A stretch of 64,000 nt of DNA from Bacillus australimaris (GCF_001307105.1 NZ_LGYN01000001.1:434001-498000); one strand, 5' to 3'; positions 9,528 through 18,418 are shown, counted from the stretch's first letter. Translations and numbers: made by a program. Notes: generated by a model from the letters alone, not told the origin.

Positions 9528-10254
9528 GTTTCTTAGCTGAGATGAAATATCTTTCAGCGAATTCCCCGGGGGCTTCATTTGTAAAATCAGCGGTCACTTC
9601 TATATGTTCAAAGCCAGCGGACTCAAGGAACGCCGCATATGTCTCAAATGAAAATGTGCGCTGTTCATGTGTCTCATCATAACGCTGATACACGTCTCCG
9701 TCCTTTACAAAAAAGCTTAAATCATGAATGACAGAATACATGTCATCCCCTTTATCGCTCTGCCAAATGTAGCTGATCTCTTCATCTTGATCTGCATAAG
9801 TCGAGCCGGGGAATACCTCTTCCATTTTATAAGGCGTATGGACATCAAACAGTAAAACCCCATCTGCTTCTAAAAGCTGAAACATGTTTTTAAAGGTTTT
9901 TTTGACGTCATTTTCGTTTTTTAAGTAATTCAAGGAATCACAGCAAATAACGGCCGCTTGGAAGGCTTGCTCAAAGCCAGTAACCTCTCTCATATCTTGA
10001 TGTAAAAATTGGACTGGCTGCTTTTTCGCCTGCGCTTTTTGCTGCGCAAAGGCGAGCATTTCTTCACTGAGGTCAATTCCTGTGACCATGTGGCCCTTTT
10101 CAGCTAACCGAAGAGAAATCTCTCCCGTTCCACAGCCTACATCGATAATGGCCGCATTCGGCTGAACATACTGCTGGATCCACTGAACCCATTCATCATA
10201 AGGAGCATGTGTCATGAGCTCGTCATACACACCTGCAAACCCTTGATAAATCAT
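9511..10254 (-). CDS. yqeM: YqeM, SAM-dependent methyltransferase
   Basis: 247 residues, class I methyltransferase fold. Motif I is VGCGTGEISLRLA (about residue 40), motif II acidic residue in GIDLSEEM (about 61), then HQDMRE (about 85). The substrate is unknown. Last gene of the yqeG-yqeM operon; its ATG overlaps the rsfS stop by 4 bp (ATGA). Confidence 0.88.
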   Translation of the reverse strand: MIYQGFAGVYDELMTHAPYDEWVQWIQQYVQPNAAIIDVGCGTGEISLRLAEKGHMVTGIDLSEEMLAFAQQKAQAKKQPVQFLHQDMREVTGFEQAFQAAVICCDSLNYLKNENDVKKTFKNMFQLLEADGVLLFDVHTPYKMEEVFPGSTYADQDEEISYIWQSDKGDDMYSVIHDLSFFVKDGDVYQRYDETHEQRTFSFETYAAFLESAGFEHIEVTADFTNEAPGEFAERYFISAKKPKTIV

Positions 10255-10607
10255 GAGTTAATGCCAAGTGAAAGCGTTTCTCTCGGCGCATCTCCCCATA
10301 GCTTTTCTAGATTGTAATATCCTCTTTCTTCTTTGTGGAACACATGGGCAATGACGTCACCTAAATCAATCAAGACCCATCTTGCTTCATCAAAGCCTTC
10401 CATCTTCTTCACTTCGATTCCACTTTCCTCTGCAAGATGCTTTACTTCTCTTGCAATAGCCTGGACTTGTTTATCAGAATTCCCGTGACAAATGAGAAAA
10501 TAATCTGCAACAAGTGAGATGCCTTGCATATTCAGGGCGATAATATCCTCAGCCCGTTTATCATCGCATGCTCCTGCTGCGACGTTTAAAATTGATGATG
10601 AATCCAT
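10251..10607 (-). CDS. rsfS: Ribosomal silencing factor RsfS (YqeL)
   Basis: 118 residues. RsfS binds ribosomal protein L14 and blocks joining of the two subunits when nutrients are scarce. The family block SLVADYFLICHGNSDKQVQA is present in the middle and GDVIAHVFHKEERGYYNLE in the C-terminal part. ATG 10607 is chosen because AAGGAGG lies 8 nt upstream, within the end of yqeK; the frame stays open further upstream without a site. Confidence 0.93.
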   Translation of the reverse strand: MDSSSILNVAAGACDDKRAEDIIALNMQGISLVADYFLICHGNSDKQVQAIAREVKHLAEESGIEVKKMEGFDEARWVLIDLGDVIAHVFHKEERGYYNLEKLWGDAPRETLSLGINS

Positions 10608-10620
10608 CCAAAATTCCTCC

Positions 10621-11184
10621 TTAGTTGTTCTTACGCACAAGCGAGTTGTAAGTAGCAAGCGTATCTGGAAAGACAGGCTGATTCTTTTTCATTAAGAAAC
10701 TGATAGTGTTTTTTAATGATTGGATCAGTGCCCGATCCAAATCTTGCTCTGCTAGCTCTCTTACCTCTTCAACACCAGGGAAATGACGTCCTGGTTCAAT
10801 ATAATCAGCAACATAAATGACTTTTTCAAGTAAAGTCATGTCTGGTCTGCCGGAGGTATGAAATTCAATGGCTGTTAAAATATCTTGATCGTCAATTCCA
10901 GCTTCCTTTTTGACCAAATAGGCTCCAACCGGGGCGTGCCAAAGCTCGGGCGAATATTCAAGCAATAGAGGGTTCATTTGTTCTTGTTGAATAATCCCCT
11001 TCATTTCTTCCTTCGGTCTAAACTTCGCATAATCATGAAAAATAGCGGCGGTCTCAGCTTTTTTCGCATCTGCACCGAACCGTTCTGCTAAAGAAATGGC
11101 TGTTTCCATGACTCCAAGTGTATGTGTATATCTATGCTCTGTTAGCTGTTCTTTGACACAGTTCAATGCTTCTTCACGATTCAT
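10621..11184 (-). CDS. yqeK: YqeK, HD-domain diadenosine tetraphosphatase family
   Basis: 187 residues with the HD metal-binding pattern: His in RYTHTLGV (about residue 21), HDYAKF (about 50), His in LWHAPVGA (about 81) and Asp in [10 protein letters not shown] (about 126). Family members hydrolyse Ap4A to ADP. It overlaps the nadD 3' end by 11 bp, and this pairing with nadD is conserved in Firmicutes. Confidence 0.92.
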   Translation of the reverse strand: MNREEALNCVKEQLTEHRYTHTLGVMETAISLAERFGADAKKAETAAIFHDYAKFRPKEEMKGIIQQEQMNPLLLEYSPELWHAPVGAYLVKKEAGIDDQDILTAIEFHTSGRPDMTLLEKVIYVADYIEPGRHFPGVEEVRELAEQDLDRALIQSLKNTISFLMKKNQPVFPDTLATYNSLVRKNN

Positions 11185-11743
11185 ATAAATGATGCTCCTT
11201 TATATAACGCTCAACAGCTTTCGGAATCAAATAATCGACAGGTATTCCCTGCTCTATTCGCTGCCTAATCAATGTCGATGATACATCAAAAGCTGGAACA
11301 TCTGCAAATAAAAGAGGATATGCCGTGCTTCCAACGTAGCCCGGTCTTTTCATCCCAATAAAGGTGATCATTTGAAGCAAATCATCGATCCGGTGCCATT
11401 TTGACAAATACTCGACCATGTCCGCTCCTATCATAAAAAAGAACTCATCCTCAGGATGACGCTTCTTTAACAAATCCACTGTATCTACCGTATAAGACGG
11501 ACCCTCTCGCTCCATTTCAATGAGCTCAAGCCGAAAATGCGGATTAGACTGAATCGCCGCCTCCACCATTTTCACCCGGTGATGACTTTCAGCTCGTTTT
11601 CGGTCTGTTTTATGAGGAGGCTGATGATTTGGGATAAACCAAATTTCATCAAGCCCCACCTGAATCCGCACCTCATTCGCCATCAGCAAATGCCCATTAT
11701 GGAGAGGGTCAAACGTACCGCCGAACAATCCTATTTTTTTCAT
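11174..11743 (-). CDS. nadD: Nicotinate-mononucleotide adenylyltransferase
   Basis: 189 residues. Converts nicotinate mononucleotide and ATP to deamido-NAD in NAD synthesis. The nucleotidyltransferase signature [12 protein letters not shown] is at residues 8-19 and the C-terminal SSTLIRQRI motif is near residue 155. ATG 11743 has AAAGGTGG upstream; an upstream extension is open but has no site. Confidence 0.95.
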   Translation of the reverse strand: MKKIGLFGGTFDPLHNGHLLMANEVRIQVGLDEIWFIPNHQPPHKTDRKRAESHHRVKMVEAAIQSNPHFRLELIEMEREGPSYTVDTVDLLKKRHPEDEFFFMIGADMVEYLSKWHRIDDLLQMITFIGMKRPGYVGSTAYPLLFADVPAFDVSSTLIRQRIEQGIPVDYLIPKAVERYIKEHHLYES

Positions 11744-11756
11744 ATCACATCCACCT

Positions 11757-12047
11757 TTACGGCAGCTTAATTTGTTTATTTTCCTTCGATTCTTTGTAAA
11801 GGACAATCACATTTCCGATCGTTTGAACGAGTTCAGCCTTTGCACCTTTTACAAGTGCTTTTGCAACTTCCGTTTTGTCCTCGTCACAATTTTGCAATAC
11901 GCTGACTTTTAACAGTTCTCTTGCTTCAAGCGCCTCGGAAATTTGCTTGACCATATTGTCATTTACCCCGCCTTTTCCCACTTGAAAAATAGGTGATAAA
12001 TGATGTGCTTGTGCACGTAAAAAACGTTTTTGCTTACCTTTTAACAT
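11757..12047 (-). CDS. yhbY: YhbY/YqeI family RNA-binding protein
   Basis: 96 residues, single CRM domain with the motif VGKGGVND (about residue 23), corresponding to the GxxG loop. Members associate with pre-50S particles. The gene overlaps aroE by 7 bp and precedes nadD by 13 bp in the same operon. B. subtilis name yqeI. Confidence 0.9.
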   Translation of the reverse strand: MLKGKQKRFLRAQAHHLSPIFQVGKGGVNDNMVKQISEALEARELLKVSVLQNCDEDKTEVAKALVKGAKAELVQTIGNVIVLYKESKENKQIKLP

Positions 12048-12883
12048 GGTGTTCCTCCTAATTTCTCTATGACAATTGACTTCATTTTTCCGGCGTCAGG
12101 CGTGATACCTGTCCACAGTTCAAAGGCTCTTACTGCTTGTCCAACAAACATGCCAACGCCATCTACTGTTTTCAAGCCTAACCCTGCTGCTTCACTAAGC
12201 AGTTTTGTTTCTATTGGATTATACACAATATCACAAACGACCGCTGTTTTTTTTGCGTTCGCTAAAGAAATCGGGGTCTCTTCAACATTCGGATACATGC
12301 CGATAGAGGTCGTATGGATGATGACATCATAATCCCCAAGCCGTTCTTCTGCTTTATCTAATGCAATAGCATGAGATGTGATTTTCCCATCTGCACTTTC
12401 AATTAAAGCCTCCGCTTTTTCAATGGTGCGGTTGGCGATATCAAACTTTTTCGGTGCATACTCAGCGATTGTCGTATAAATCGCTCTTGCTGCTCCTCCA
12501 GCACCAAGCAGGAGAAATGACAGCTCTGATAATGGCTGATCCAAAGCTTCAAGCAATGAATGAAGAAAGCCCTCTCCATCTGTGTTGTATCCAACGAGCT
12601 GATCTCCTTCAAGCCGCACCGTATTGACGGCACGCAGGCGTTCAGCTGTCACATCTATTTTGTCAAGGTACTGCATGATGTCTACCTTGTGCGGAACAGT
12701 GACGTTAAAGCCGCTGATTCCTAAAGCTTTCATACCGCTAATCGCATCTTTCAGGTCATCATTTTCTACTTGAAAGCCATGATAGTGTCCATCAATTCCA
12801 GCATCCTTTAATGCTGCATTATGAATATCCGGAGACATTGAGTGGCCAACAGGGTTTCCGATTACTCCGTATAAAGGTTTCAA
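12041..12883 (-). CDS. aroE: Shikimate dehydrogenase
   Basis: 280 residues. Reduces 3-dehydroshikimate with NADPH in the chorismate pathway. Substrate block GNPVGHSMSPDIHN (about residues 8-21), catalytic Lys in NVTVPHK (about 65), NADP-binding GAGGAARA (about 128) and a C-terminal VGQAVRAFELWTG block. TTG 12883 is chosen because AGGGGGAGA lies just upstream; the ATG seven codons earlier lacks a site. Confidence 0.95.
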   Translation of the reverse strand: MKPLYGVIGNPVGHSMSPDIHNAALKDAGIDGHYHGFQVENDDLKDAISGMKALGISGFNVTVPHKVDIMQYLDKIDVTAERLRAVNTVRLEGDQLVGYNTDGEGFLHSLLEALDQPLSELSFLLLGAGGAARAIYTTIAEYAPKKFDIANRTIEKAEALIESADGKITSHAIALDKAEERLGDYDVIIHTTSIGMYPNVEETPISLANAKKTAVVCDIVYNPIETKLLSEAAGLGLKTVDGVGMFVGQAVRAFELWTGITPDAGKMKSIVIEKLGGTPC

Positions 12884-12904
12884 GGTCTCTCCCCCTCTGA
12901 ACAT

Positions 12905-14005
12905 TTAAATTAACGAACGTCTCATAAACACATGCACGCCTTTTGGCGCATAGACTTTGATTTGCTTACCTGCATCATTTGCAGTGACCCAGCCTAAACC
13001 TGAAAAGACAATGTCCATTTTCGGCTGATCAATGGTAAAGGTATGCGGAACGAGCGGCGGAAAATCTTCCATTCCTTCTTTTGATGGCGGTGACAGCAGT
13101 TCTCCTGCATGTTTTTCATATAAATCATCTGCATTCTCCAGCTTTGTCCGGTGAATGTTCAGCTCATTTGGCATATAGCAGACAAATGACGTTCTGCCGC
13201 CTTTTACATAATCAAATCGAGCAAGCCCGCCAAAGTAAAGCGTTTGTGCTTCATTTAATTGGAACGTTCTCGGTTTCAATTCTTTTTTCGGCGTTAAAAT
13301 CTTCAAGTCATTTTTGCTGACATAGTGCGCCATTTGATGGCGGTTGATGATGCCAGGTGTATCGAATAAAGCAGATCCGTCATCAAGCGGAATTTCAATG
13401 GCATCAAGTGTTGTACCTGGATATTGGGATGTAGTAATGACGTTCTCCTCGCCAGACACTTCTTTGATGATTCGATTGATAAATGTTGATTTTCCAACAT
13501 TCGTACACCCGACGACATAGACATTTCTTCCCTCACGATAATGATCAATCGCTTCCATCACCTCAGGCACGCCCTGGCCTCTGCTTGCACTGATTAAGAA
13601 AACATCAATGGGGTTTAATCCGTTTTCTTTTGCTTCCCGTTTCATCCAATGGATCAAACGATCTTTTTTCACGGATTTCGGTAAAATATCCACTTTGTTG
13701 CCGACAAGTAAAATCGGATTCCCACCGACAATACGGCTTAATCCATTAATCCAGCTTCCGTTAAAGTCAAAAATATCAACGACCTTGACAATGAGAGAAT
13801 CTGTCTCTCCGATGCTGTGCAGAATATTGAGAAAGTCGTCTTCTGTTAAAGAAACATCTTGCATTTCATTGTAGTTCTTTAACCTAAAACAGCGCTGACA
13901 GATCACATCTTCTTTCAATAGAGATGCTGCCGGCGCATATCCTAATTGATCTTTATCTTCCGTCTGAATGGCTACACCGCAGCCAATACAAACAACCTTT
14001 TCCAT
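12905..14005 (-). CDS. yqeH: YqeH, circularly permuted GTPase for 30S assembly
   Basis: 366 residues. An N-terminal zinc finger (CIGCG at about residue 6 and CQRC at about 34) precedes a permuted GTPase domain in the order G4 (NKVD, about 113), G5 (SAS), G1 (GCTNVGKST, about 171), G3 (DTPG, about 221). The C-terminal third is a predicted RNA-binding region. YqeH is needed for small-subunit maturation in B. subtilis. ATG 14005 has GGAGGAAG upstream. It is 2 bp downstream of yqeG. Confidence 0.94.
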   Translation of the reverse strand: MEKVVCIGCGVAIQTEDKDQLGYAPAASLLKEDVICQRCFRLKNYNEMQDVSLTEDDFLNILHSIGETDSLIVKVVDIFDFNGSWINGLSRIVGGNPILLVGNKVDILPKSVKKDRLIHWMKREAKENGLNPIDVFLISASRGQGVPEVMEAIDHYREGRNVYVVGCTNVGKSTFINRIIKEVSGEENVITTSQYPGTTLDAIEIPLDDGSALFDTPGIINRHQMAHYVSKNDLKILTPKKELKPRTFQLNEAQTLYFGGLARFDYVKGGRTSFVCYMPNELNIHRTKLENADDLYEKHAGELLSPPSKEGMEDFPPLVPHTFTIDQPKMDIVFSGLGWVTANDAGKQIKVYAPKGVHVFMRRSLI

Positions 14006-14007
14006 TA

Positions 14008-14529
14008 TTACTCTTCCTCCCACTGAATGTGGCCCTTACGCTTTAAGGCTCCTAAAATTCTGCGTTCAATCTGCCTGTTAAACTTTGTGAAAAATCCGTC
14101 CGAGGCAGCAACAGGAACGACCAAAATCGTATGGAAGCCATGACGATTCCCGCCAAGAACATCTGTCATGAGTTGATCCCCAATGACAACCACATCTTCT
14201 TTTTTCAACTGCATATCAGCGACTGCCTTATTGAAGGCTCTTCCCATAGGCTTTCTCGCTTTATAAATAAACGGGATATGAACCGGTTCAGAAAAAAGCT
14301 TGACCCTTTTTTCATTATTGTTCGATACAATCGTCACCTGTATCCCGTGATCTTTCATTTCTTGAAACCATTCAATTAAGCGCGGTGTCGCACTTGGACG
14401 ATCCCATTCTACTAGTGTGTTATCTAAATCGGTAATAATTCCTTTTACGTTTCGTTCTTTTAGTTTTTGCGGCGAAATGTGGAAAATACTTTTCACAAAT
14501 TCATCCGGTAAGAAATACTTCTTTAGCAC
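14008..14529 (-). CDS. yqeG: YqeG, HAD phosphatase family
   Basis: 173 residues. HAD motif I TDLDNTLVEWD (about residue 32), motif II with VSNN, Lys in KARKPMG (motif III) and GDQLMTDVLGG (motif IV). Members resemble mitochondrial phosphatidylglycerophosphate phosphatase; the Bacillus substrate is not established as far as I know. GTG 14529 is chosen because GAAAGGGTG is about 7 nt upstream and the length then fits B. subtilis; an ATG seven codons earlier is possible. First gene of the operon down to yqeM. Confidence 0.9.
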   Translation of the reverse strand: MLKKYFLPDEFVKSIFHISPQKLKERNVKGIITDLDNTLVEWDRPSATPRLIEWFQEMKDHGIQVTIVSNNNEKRVKLFSEPVHIPFIYKARKPMGRAFNKAVADMQLKKEDVVVIGDQLMTDVLGGNRHGFHTILVVPVAASDGFFTKFNRQIERRILGALKRKGHIQWEEE

Positions 14530-14645
14530 AATTTGCACCCTTTCTTCCATTGGTTTTCAGCGATTGTGTCGAATCAAATCACAATTTGTCTGTCTATCGA
14601 ATACAATGAAAAAGTTTTCGACATATGATGAGTACCTTCAACAGG

Positions 14646-14745
14646 TGTGGATAATTTTACACACATTATCCACCTATATTTCATCACGCTTTCATTCAAT
14701 TATAAACACTCTACCCACAAGTTATCCACGTAACCATGTGGATAA
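14646..14745. promoter_or_regulatory. Cluster of four DnaA boxes between yqeG and sda
   Basis: Four 9-mers match the DnaA box TTATCCACA: exact reverse-strand copies at 14646-14654 and 14737-14745, and one-mismatch forward copies TTATCCACC (14666-14674) and TTATCCACG (14722-14730). They sit between divergent yqeG and sda. In B. subtilis a DnaA-binding cluster is known at this same locus, and DnaA controls sda transcription. Here the boxes would place both genes under DnaA and may titrate it. Confidence 0.88.
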
Positions 14746-14753
14746 CAGAACGA

Positions 14754-14782
14754 TTGTTCTTGTTTCCCATTCATGGTAGATT
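14754..14782 (+). promoter_or_regulatory. Candidate sigma-A promoter of sda
   Basis: -35 TTGTTC (14754-14759), 17 bp, -10 TAGATT (14777-14782). It starts 9 bp downstream of the last DnaA box, a suitable place for control by DnaA. Confidence 0.5.
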
Positions 14783-14890
14783 AAAGGTACTTCAAAGACA
14801 GTCGATCAACCTATGATGATATGTCTTTTCCTCAAATTTTATGCCAACTTTTTCAGGGGAGGTGTTTTTCCCATCATATGGGTTTCTAGT

Positions 14891-15031
14891 ATGAAAAAGC
14901 TGTCAGATGATTTACTTATAGAATCGTATTATAAAGCAAATGAAATGAACTTAAATCGCGACTTCATTGAATTAATTGAGACAGAAATGAAAAGACGTTC
15001 GCTCGGGCATATGCTCTCTGTTTCCTCTTAA
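14891..15031 (+). CDS. sda: Sda, sporulation checkpoint inhibitor
   Basis: 46 residues from ATG 14891. Sda binds the histidine kinase KinA and blocks its autophosphorylation, so cells do not start sporulation while replication is active or damaged. Nearly identical to B. subtilis Sda as I recall it ([29 protein letters not shown] blocks); two helices form a hairpin. The ATG has no nearby ribosome binding site. The strong GGGGAGGTG at 14857-14865 is spaced for a codon near 14873, where the frame reads ATC-ATA-TGG, so the true start may be a non-AUG codon giving 52 residues. Confidence 0.92.
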   Translation: MKKLSDDLLIESYYKANEMNLNRDFIELIETEMKRRSLGHMLSVSS

Positions 15032-15132
15032 TTCCATATCACAGGAACCATGCCTCCCGAGCACTCTCCTTTTTTAAACTCAGGTGACTGATATTATATC
15101 ACTTGCGCTATAGGCTTACTACTATTTTCCGT

Positions 15133-15167
15133 AAAAAACACCCCTTCTGATGAAAGAAGAGGTGTCT
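15133..15167. terminator. Terminator between sda and the 49-residue gene
   Basis: Interrupted stem ACACCCCTTCT / AGAAGAGGTGT around 15138-15165, with an A run on one side and a T-rich tail on the other. It overlaps the stop of the minus-strand gene. Confidence 0.6.
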
Positions 15168-15316
15168 TATTTACAAGGCTGTTCATTCCAAAACCATAAC
15201 CCTCCGCCTACGACCAAAATGACCACAAGGAACACAACAAGAAAAGCGTAACCGATTCCTGCTCCTTGAGCTGGATAAGGCGAACACGCAGGGTAAGGAT
15301 AAGGGCATCCCCTCAT
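15167..15316 (-). CDS. Small Pro/Tyr-rich membrane protein, YjcZ-like
   Basis: 49 codons with a strong AAGGAGG site before the ATG. The N-terminus is rich in Cys, Pro, Tyr (MRGCPYPYPACSPYP), followed by a hydrophobic helix (about residues 21-43) and a short polar tail. This plan resembles the YjcZ-type sporulation proteins and the 41-residue gene at 53871. A sequence matching the sigma-K -10 lies upstream. Function unknown; a spore-surface or spore-membrane role is inference. Confidence 0.75.
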   Translation of the reverse strand: MRGCPYPYPACSPYPAQGAGIGYAFLVVFLVVILVVGGGLWFWNEQPCK

Positions 15317-15348
15317 ATCAGTTACCTCCTTATAGGAAGATATACTGT

Positions 15349-15376
15349 TAGACTATGCTGAATGGATGGTCTTGTT
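15349..15376 (-). promoter_or_regulatory. Candidate sigma-K promoter of the 49-residue gene
   Basis: On the minus strand CATAGTCTA (15357-15349) fits the sigma-K -10 CATAnnnTA, and an AC dinucleotide (the sigma-K -35 core) lies 16 bp upstream. Confidence 0.45.
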
Positions 15377-15394
15377 TAGGCAGAAGGCCATCAT

Positions 15395-16123
15395 TTATAA
15401 ATGTTTAATGACATCACGCTCTTTGATTTCGTTATAAATAATTCGCGCACCTTTTGGCGTCATATGATTGCCAGAAGGGTCGATCAAACCTGACTGAATC
15501 AAAGCATTGTCACTATCTTCACCAGCTTCTCGGATGAAAGCTTTCCAGTTATCAACAAGTGGCACGTGCTGATCCTTCGCTACTTCTCTCGTGATGTCAT
15601 TATAAGAGTTTTGCCAAGCTCTTGCCCCGCCTCTCTCAGCAAAATAAGATGACTTATATCTAGAGTAATAATACAGGCCCTTTTTCCCGCCTTCTACAAC
15701 AGGAACACAGGTCATGAGAATCGGGGTAATACCTTCTTTTCTACTTTCAGAAATGAAGTAGTTTACATTTTCTCTAAACCGTTTCTTCGTCACCCGGGGA
15801 TGTTTCCCGTCTAAAATCGCCGCATCATTCGTACCGAACATGATGAGGACGTAAGTTGGTTTCTGCTTTAAAATATCCTGCTCAAAACGAAGCTTCGCAT
15901 CTTCAGTCGTCTGCCCGCCAATTCCTGCATTCTTTACTTGAATTTGGCCGCGCTCGACGTTTTTCATGAGATTCACCCATTTTTCAGATGTTGGATAATC
16001 TCGAAAGTCCCAGTTTGATCCTCTTGTATTGCTGTCACCAAATGCAATGACGCTTTCTTGTACTGGCTTTGAGCACCCAGCAGCAACACACATTAGGATG
16101 AAAAGGAAAACATATTTCTTCAC
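15395..16123 (-). CDS. yqeF: YqeF-like SGNH hydrolase lipoprotein
   Basis: 242 residues. A lipoprotein signal ends in VAAGC (Cys about residue 17). The SGNH/GDSL fold shows block I FGDSNTRGS, block III MFGTNDAA and a C-terminal block V with the catalytic His in GNHMTPKG. Substrate unknown; likely an esterase on the outer face of the membrane. GTG 16123 is chosen since GGAGGTG lies 6 nt upstream. In B. subtilis yqeF lies next to sda/yqeG, which supports the name. Confidence 0.8.
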   Translation of the reverse strand: MKKYVFLFILMCVAAGCSKPVQESVIAFGDSNTRGSNWDFRDYPTSEKWVNLMKNVERGQIQVKNAGIGGQTTEDAKLRFEQDILKQKPTYVLIMFGTNDAAILDGKHPRVTKKRFRENVNYFISESRKEGITPILMTCVPVVEGGKKGLYYYSRYKSSYFAERGGARAWQNSYNDITREVAKDQHVPLVDNWKAFIREAGEDSDNALIQSGLIDPSGNHMTPKGARIIYNEIKERDVIKHL

Positions 16124-16207
16124 AACATTCACCTCCAAAAGCCTTCTTCATATAGTAAACGACAAGACTTTTGGTTTCAATGAATGACTGCTTTTGACGA
16201 ATGCTTT

Positions 16208-16948
16208 CTATTGCAGTTGAACTGGCCTATATGCATTGTGATGATGCAGCAACTCACTTACTTTCACAAATTCATAGCCTCTCTTCTTTAATTCAGGAAT
16301 CACTTGTTTCAGTGCTTCTACCGTTTGCTTTCGGTTCCCCCCGCCATCATGTAAAAGGATGATATCGCCGCCCTGAATATGATCGATAATCCGGCTCGCA
16401 ATTTTATGCGCGCCTGGTCTTGACCAGTCCTTCGGATCTTGTGTAAAGGACCACATGACCACATCATACCCTTGCTTTGACAAAATGCGGAAGGACTTCA
16501 TTGTTAAGCGCCCACCAGGAGGGCGAAACAATAAGGGACCGCCAGGCTGAAGTGAAGCGATATGAGCCGCTGATTCTTTTAATTCCCGCTTGATTTCCTT
16601 TGATGATAACAGGTCAAAATACGTATGATTCATCGTATGATTGCCGAGTTCATTCCCTTCGTCCACCAACCGTTCTGCGATCTTTGGATATGCATGAATC
16701 CGGCTCCCTATAACAAAAAAGCTGGCATTCACTTGGTGCTCCTTCAGCACATCCAATATTTGATTCGTATACACTGGATGAGGTCCATCATCAAAGGTGA
16801 TCGCAATCTTTTTCCGTTCCGCTCTTATATCCCAAAAGGCACGTCCCGTTTTTTCAAGATCCACTCGTTTTAATGTATGTGCCTCTATTTCATGAGGAAC
16901 AAAAGCACATAGCAGCAATAGACACATCAAGATATGCAGCCCTCTCAT
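16208..16948 (-). CDS. Secreted polysaccharide deacetylase (NodB domain)
   Basis: 246 residues. Signal peptide in the first 22 residues (MRGLHILMCLLLLCAFVPHE), then a NodB homology domain with motif 1 TFDDGPHP, metal-binding HTMNH, RPPGGR and the late LLHDGG motif. Members remove acetyl groups from chitin-like chains or peptidoglycan. All catalytic motifs are intact. ATG 16948 has GGAGGAG upstream. I cannot tell which of the B. subtilis paralogues it corresponds to. Confidence 0.85.
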   Translation of the reverse strand: MRGLHILMCLLLLCAFVPHEIEAHTLKRVDLEKTGRAFWDIRAERKKIAITFDDGPHPVYTNQILDVLKEHQVNASFFVIGSRIHAYPKIAERLVDEGNELGNHTMNHTYFDLLSSKEIKRELKESAAHIASLQPGGPLLFRPPGGRLTMKSFRILSKQGYDVVMWSFTQDPKDWSRPGAHKIASRIIDHIQGGDIILLHDGGGNRKQTVEALKQVIPELKKRGYEFVKVSELLHHHNAYRPVQLQ

Positions 16949-17056
16949 TCGACCGACTCCTCCACAGAACATCATTACAGATTAAATTGCCCGCTTTCTC
17001 ATCAATTCATGCAAGCTTCATGAGCATATCTGCTGCTTTCTGGTCTCTTTTTACAT

Positions 17057-17087
17057 AAAAAAAGCCGGCCCTACTGGCCCGCTTTTT
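17057..17087 (-). terminator. Terminator after rap and the Phr-like ORF
   Basis: A GC-rich stem (AAAGCCGGCC / GGCCCGCTTT) followed by a T run on the minus strand, directly after the 15-codon ORF stop. Confidence 0.75.
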
Positions 17088-17090
17088 GTT

Positions 17091-17138
17091 TCACGTTTGG
17101 TTTCTCTCTTCAACTGTCGAACGTTGCTTAGAATTCAT
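17091..17138 (-). CDS. Putative leaderless Phr-like peptide gene
   Basis: A 15-codon [18 protein letters not shown], whose ATG overlaps the rap stop region, with AAGGAGAG 7 nt upstream. The C-terminal five residues ERNQT resemble Phr signalling pentapeptides (PhrA is ARNQT). Phr genes normally lie exactly here, at the 3' end of rap, but encode 40-60 residue precursors with a signal peptide. The frame upstream of this ATG has stops and no hydrophobic segment, so no export leader is present. A terminator follows 4 nt after the stop. Whether the peptide is made is unknown. Confidence 0.45.
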   Translation of the reverse strand: MNSKQRSTVEERNQT

Positions 17139-18249
17139 ACAGACACTCTCCTTCTTGGATTTGATTTTGAGCCCATAATAATTTCTGATAATACTGGTTG
17201 GACTTCTTATATTGTTGAGAGGCTTCTAAGGCTGTTGCAATTTCTAGTGAGATGTCCTCTATATAAGAGTATAGGCTAAGTTTTTCCAAATAATCAATGG
17301 TTTTTTGCAGTTGGTCTTCATTGATACCCTGAACATATAAAGCATCCAGATACTCAAACATATGACAGAACAGCTGGTCTTCATGCTTCTTTGCGGCCAA
17401 TTTTCCATCTTCTAATATGCGCAGCGCATCCGCCTGTTCATTCTGTCTAAAAAGCAGCTTCGCCAGTGTATAGAGCGTATGCGGAAGCGTTGGAAGTACC
17501 TCTTTGCGGGCAAGATCAGCGGATTCCGTTAAATATCGTTCCGCTTCCTCTCTATAGCCCAGCTCACCATAGCATTTTCCTAAATTATAGAGCGCTGAAC
17601 TGTAAATGCGCGGGTGATCAATTTGAGAAGCGAGCTGTTTTGCCTTTTTTAAATGAGGCAGTGCCCGGTCTTTTCGTTTTAAATCTTGATAGTTTCCTGA
17701 GATGACAAAGAGACATTGAATGATGCGAATGGTATACGCATCACGCTGATCGTATATTTCCAGCGCCTTTAAAATATGGTGCATGGAGACATGTGTTTGT
17801 TTCATTATATAGTAGGCTTCTGCTACTTTAAAATGGAACTCCGCCTGCTCAATGTCATCAAATACCATAGATAGCTGTTTTTCTGCCACGCGATAATATT
17901 TGACGGCTTCTAAATATTCTTTTTGACTAAATTCATGCATGCCACGAAAAAATGCATGGTAATAATGCAGCATATCAGATAACTCATGATTGGAATTTTC
18001 GATTTTATCGACTAGATTAGATACTGAGAAAGGTTGATATTTTGAAGGGTGTATATAGTCAAGCATAATTTGGTGCCGAAAACACATGAGCTGATAATAA
18101 ATCAGTAAATGCTGGTCCTCTTCCATCCGTTCAATTTCCGCTTCGACTTCCGCTTTCAAGATTTCCGCATCTGGTACACTGAACTGCCGTATCATTCGAT
18201 ACCATTCATTAATTTTCATACCTACATGTGAAGAAAGAACCTTCCCCAT
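17128..18249 (-). CDS. Rap family protein (response regulator aspartate phosphatase or anti-activator)
   Basis: 373 residues from ATG 18249, the usual Rap length. The N-terminus ([18 protein letters not shown]) is the three-helix bundle typical of Rap proteins, followed by six or seven TPR repeats (from about residue 100 to the end, e.g. [19 protein letters not shown]). Rap proteins dephosphorylate Spo0F or block ComA/DegU and are inhibited by imported Phr pentapeptides. The open frame extends 86 codons further upstream, but those residues do not look like Rap and overlap the sigK promoter region. The target cannot be read from sequence. Confidence 0.88.
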   Translation of the reverse strand: MGKVLSSHVGMKINEWYRMIRQFSVPDAEILKAEVEAEIERMEEDQHLLIYYQLMCFRHQIMLDYIHPSKYQPFSVSNLVDKIENSNHELSDMLHYYHAFFRGMHEFSQKEYLEAVKYYRVAEKQLSMVFDDIEQAEFHFKVAEAYYIMKQTHVSMHHILKALEIYDQRDAYTIRIIQCLFVISGNYQDLKRKDRALPHLKKAKQLASQIDHPRIYSSALYNLGKCYGELGYREEAERYLTESADLARKEVLPTLPHTLYTLAKLLFRQNEQADALRILEDGKLAAKKHEDQLFCHMFEYLDALYVQGINEDQLQKTIDYLEKLSLYSYIEDISLEIATALEASQQYKKSNQYYQKLLWAQNQIQEGECLYEF

Positions 18250-18418
18250 GTTCCGAAAAAACCCCTTCCTTTTCGGTCTAATATTACATATTTTAGCACG
18301 CTTCTTGACCGCCAAGCACCGCAAAGAAACCGCAAACATAAAAAAGAGACGAACAGAAGCACGAATTTTTGAAAAAGATGATTTTTTCATCGTACAGACA
18401 CAGACAATCCCTCCTTCA

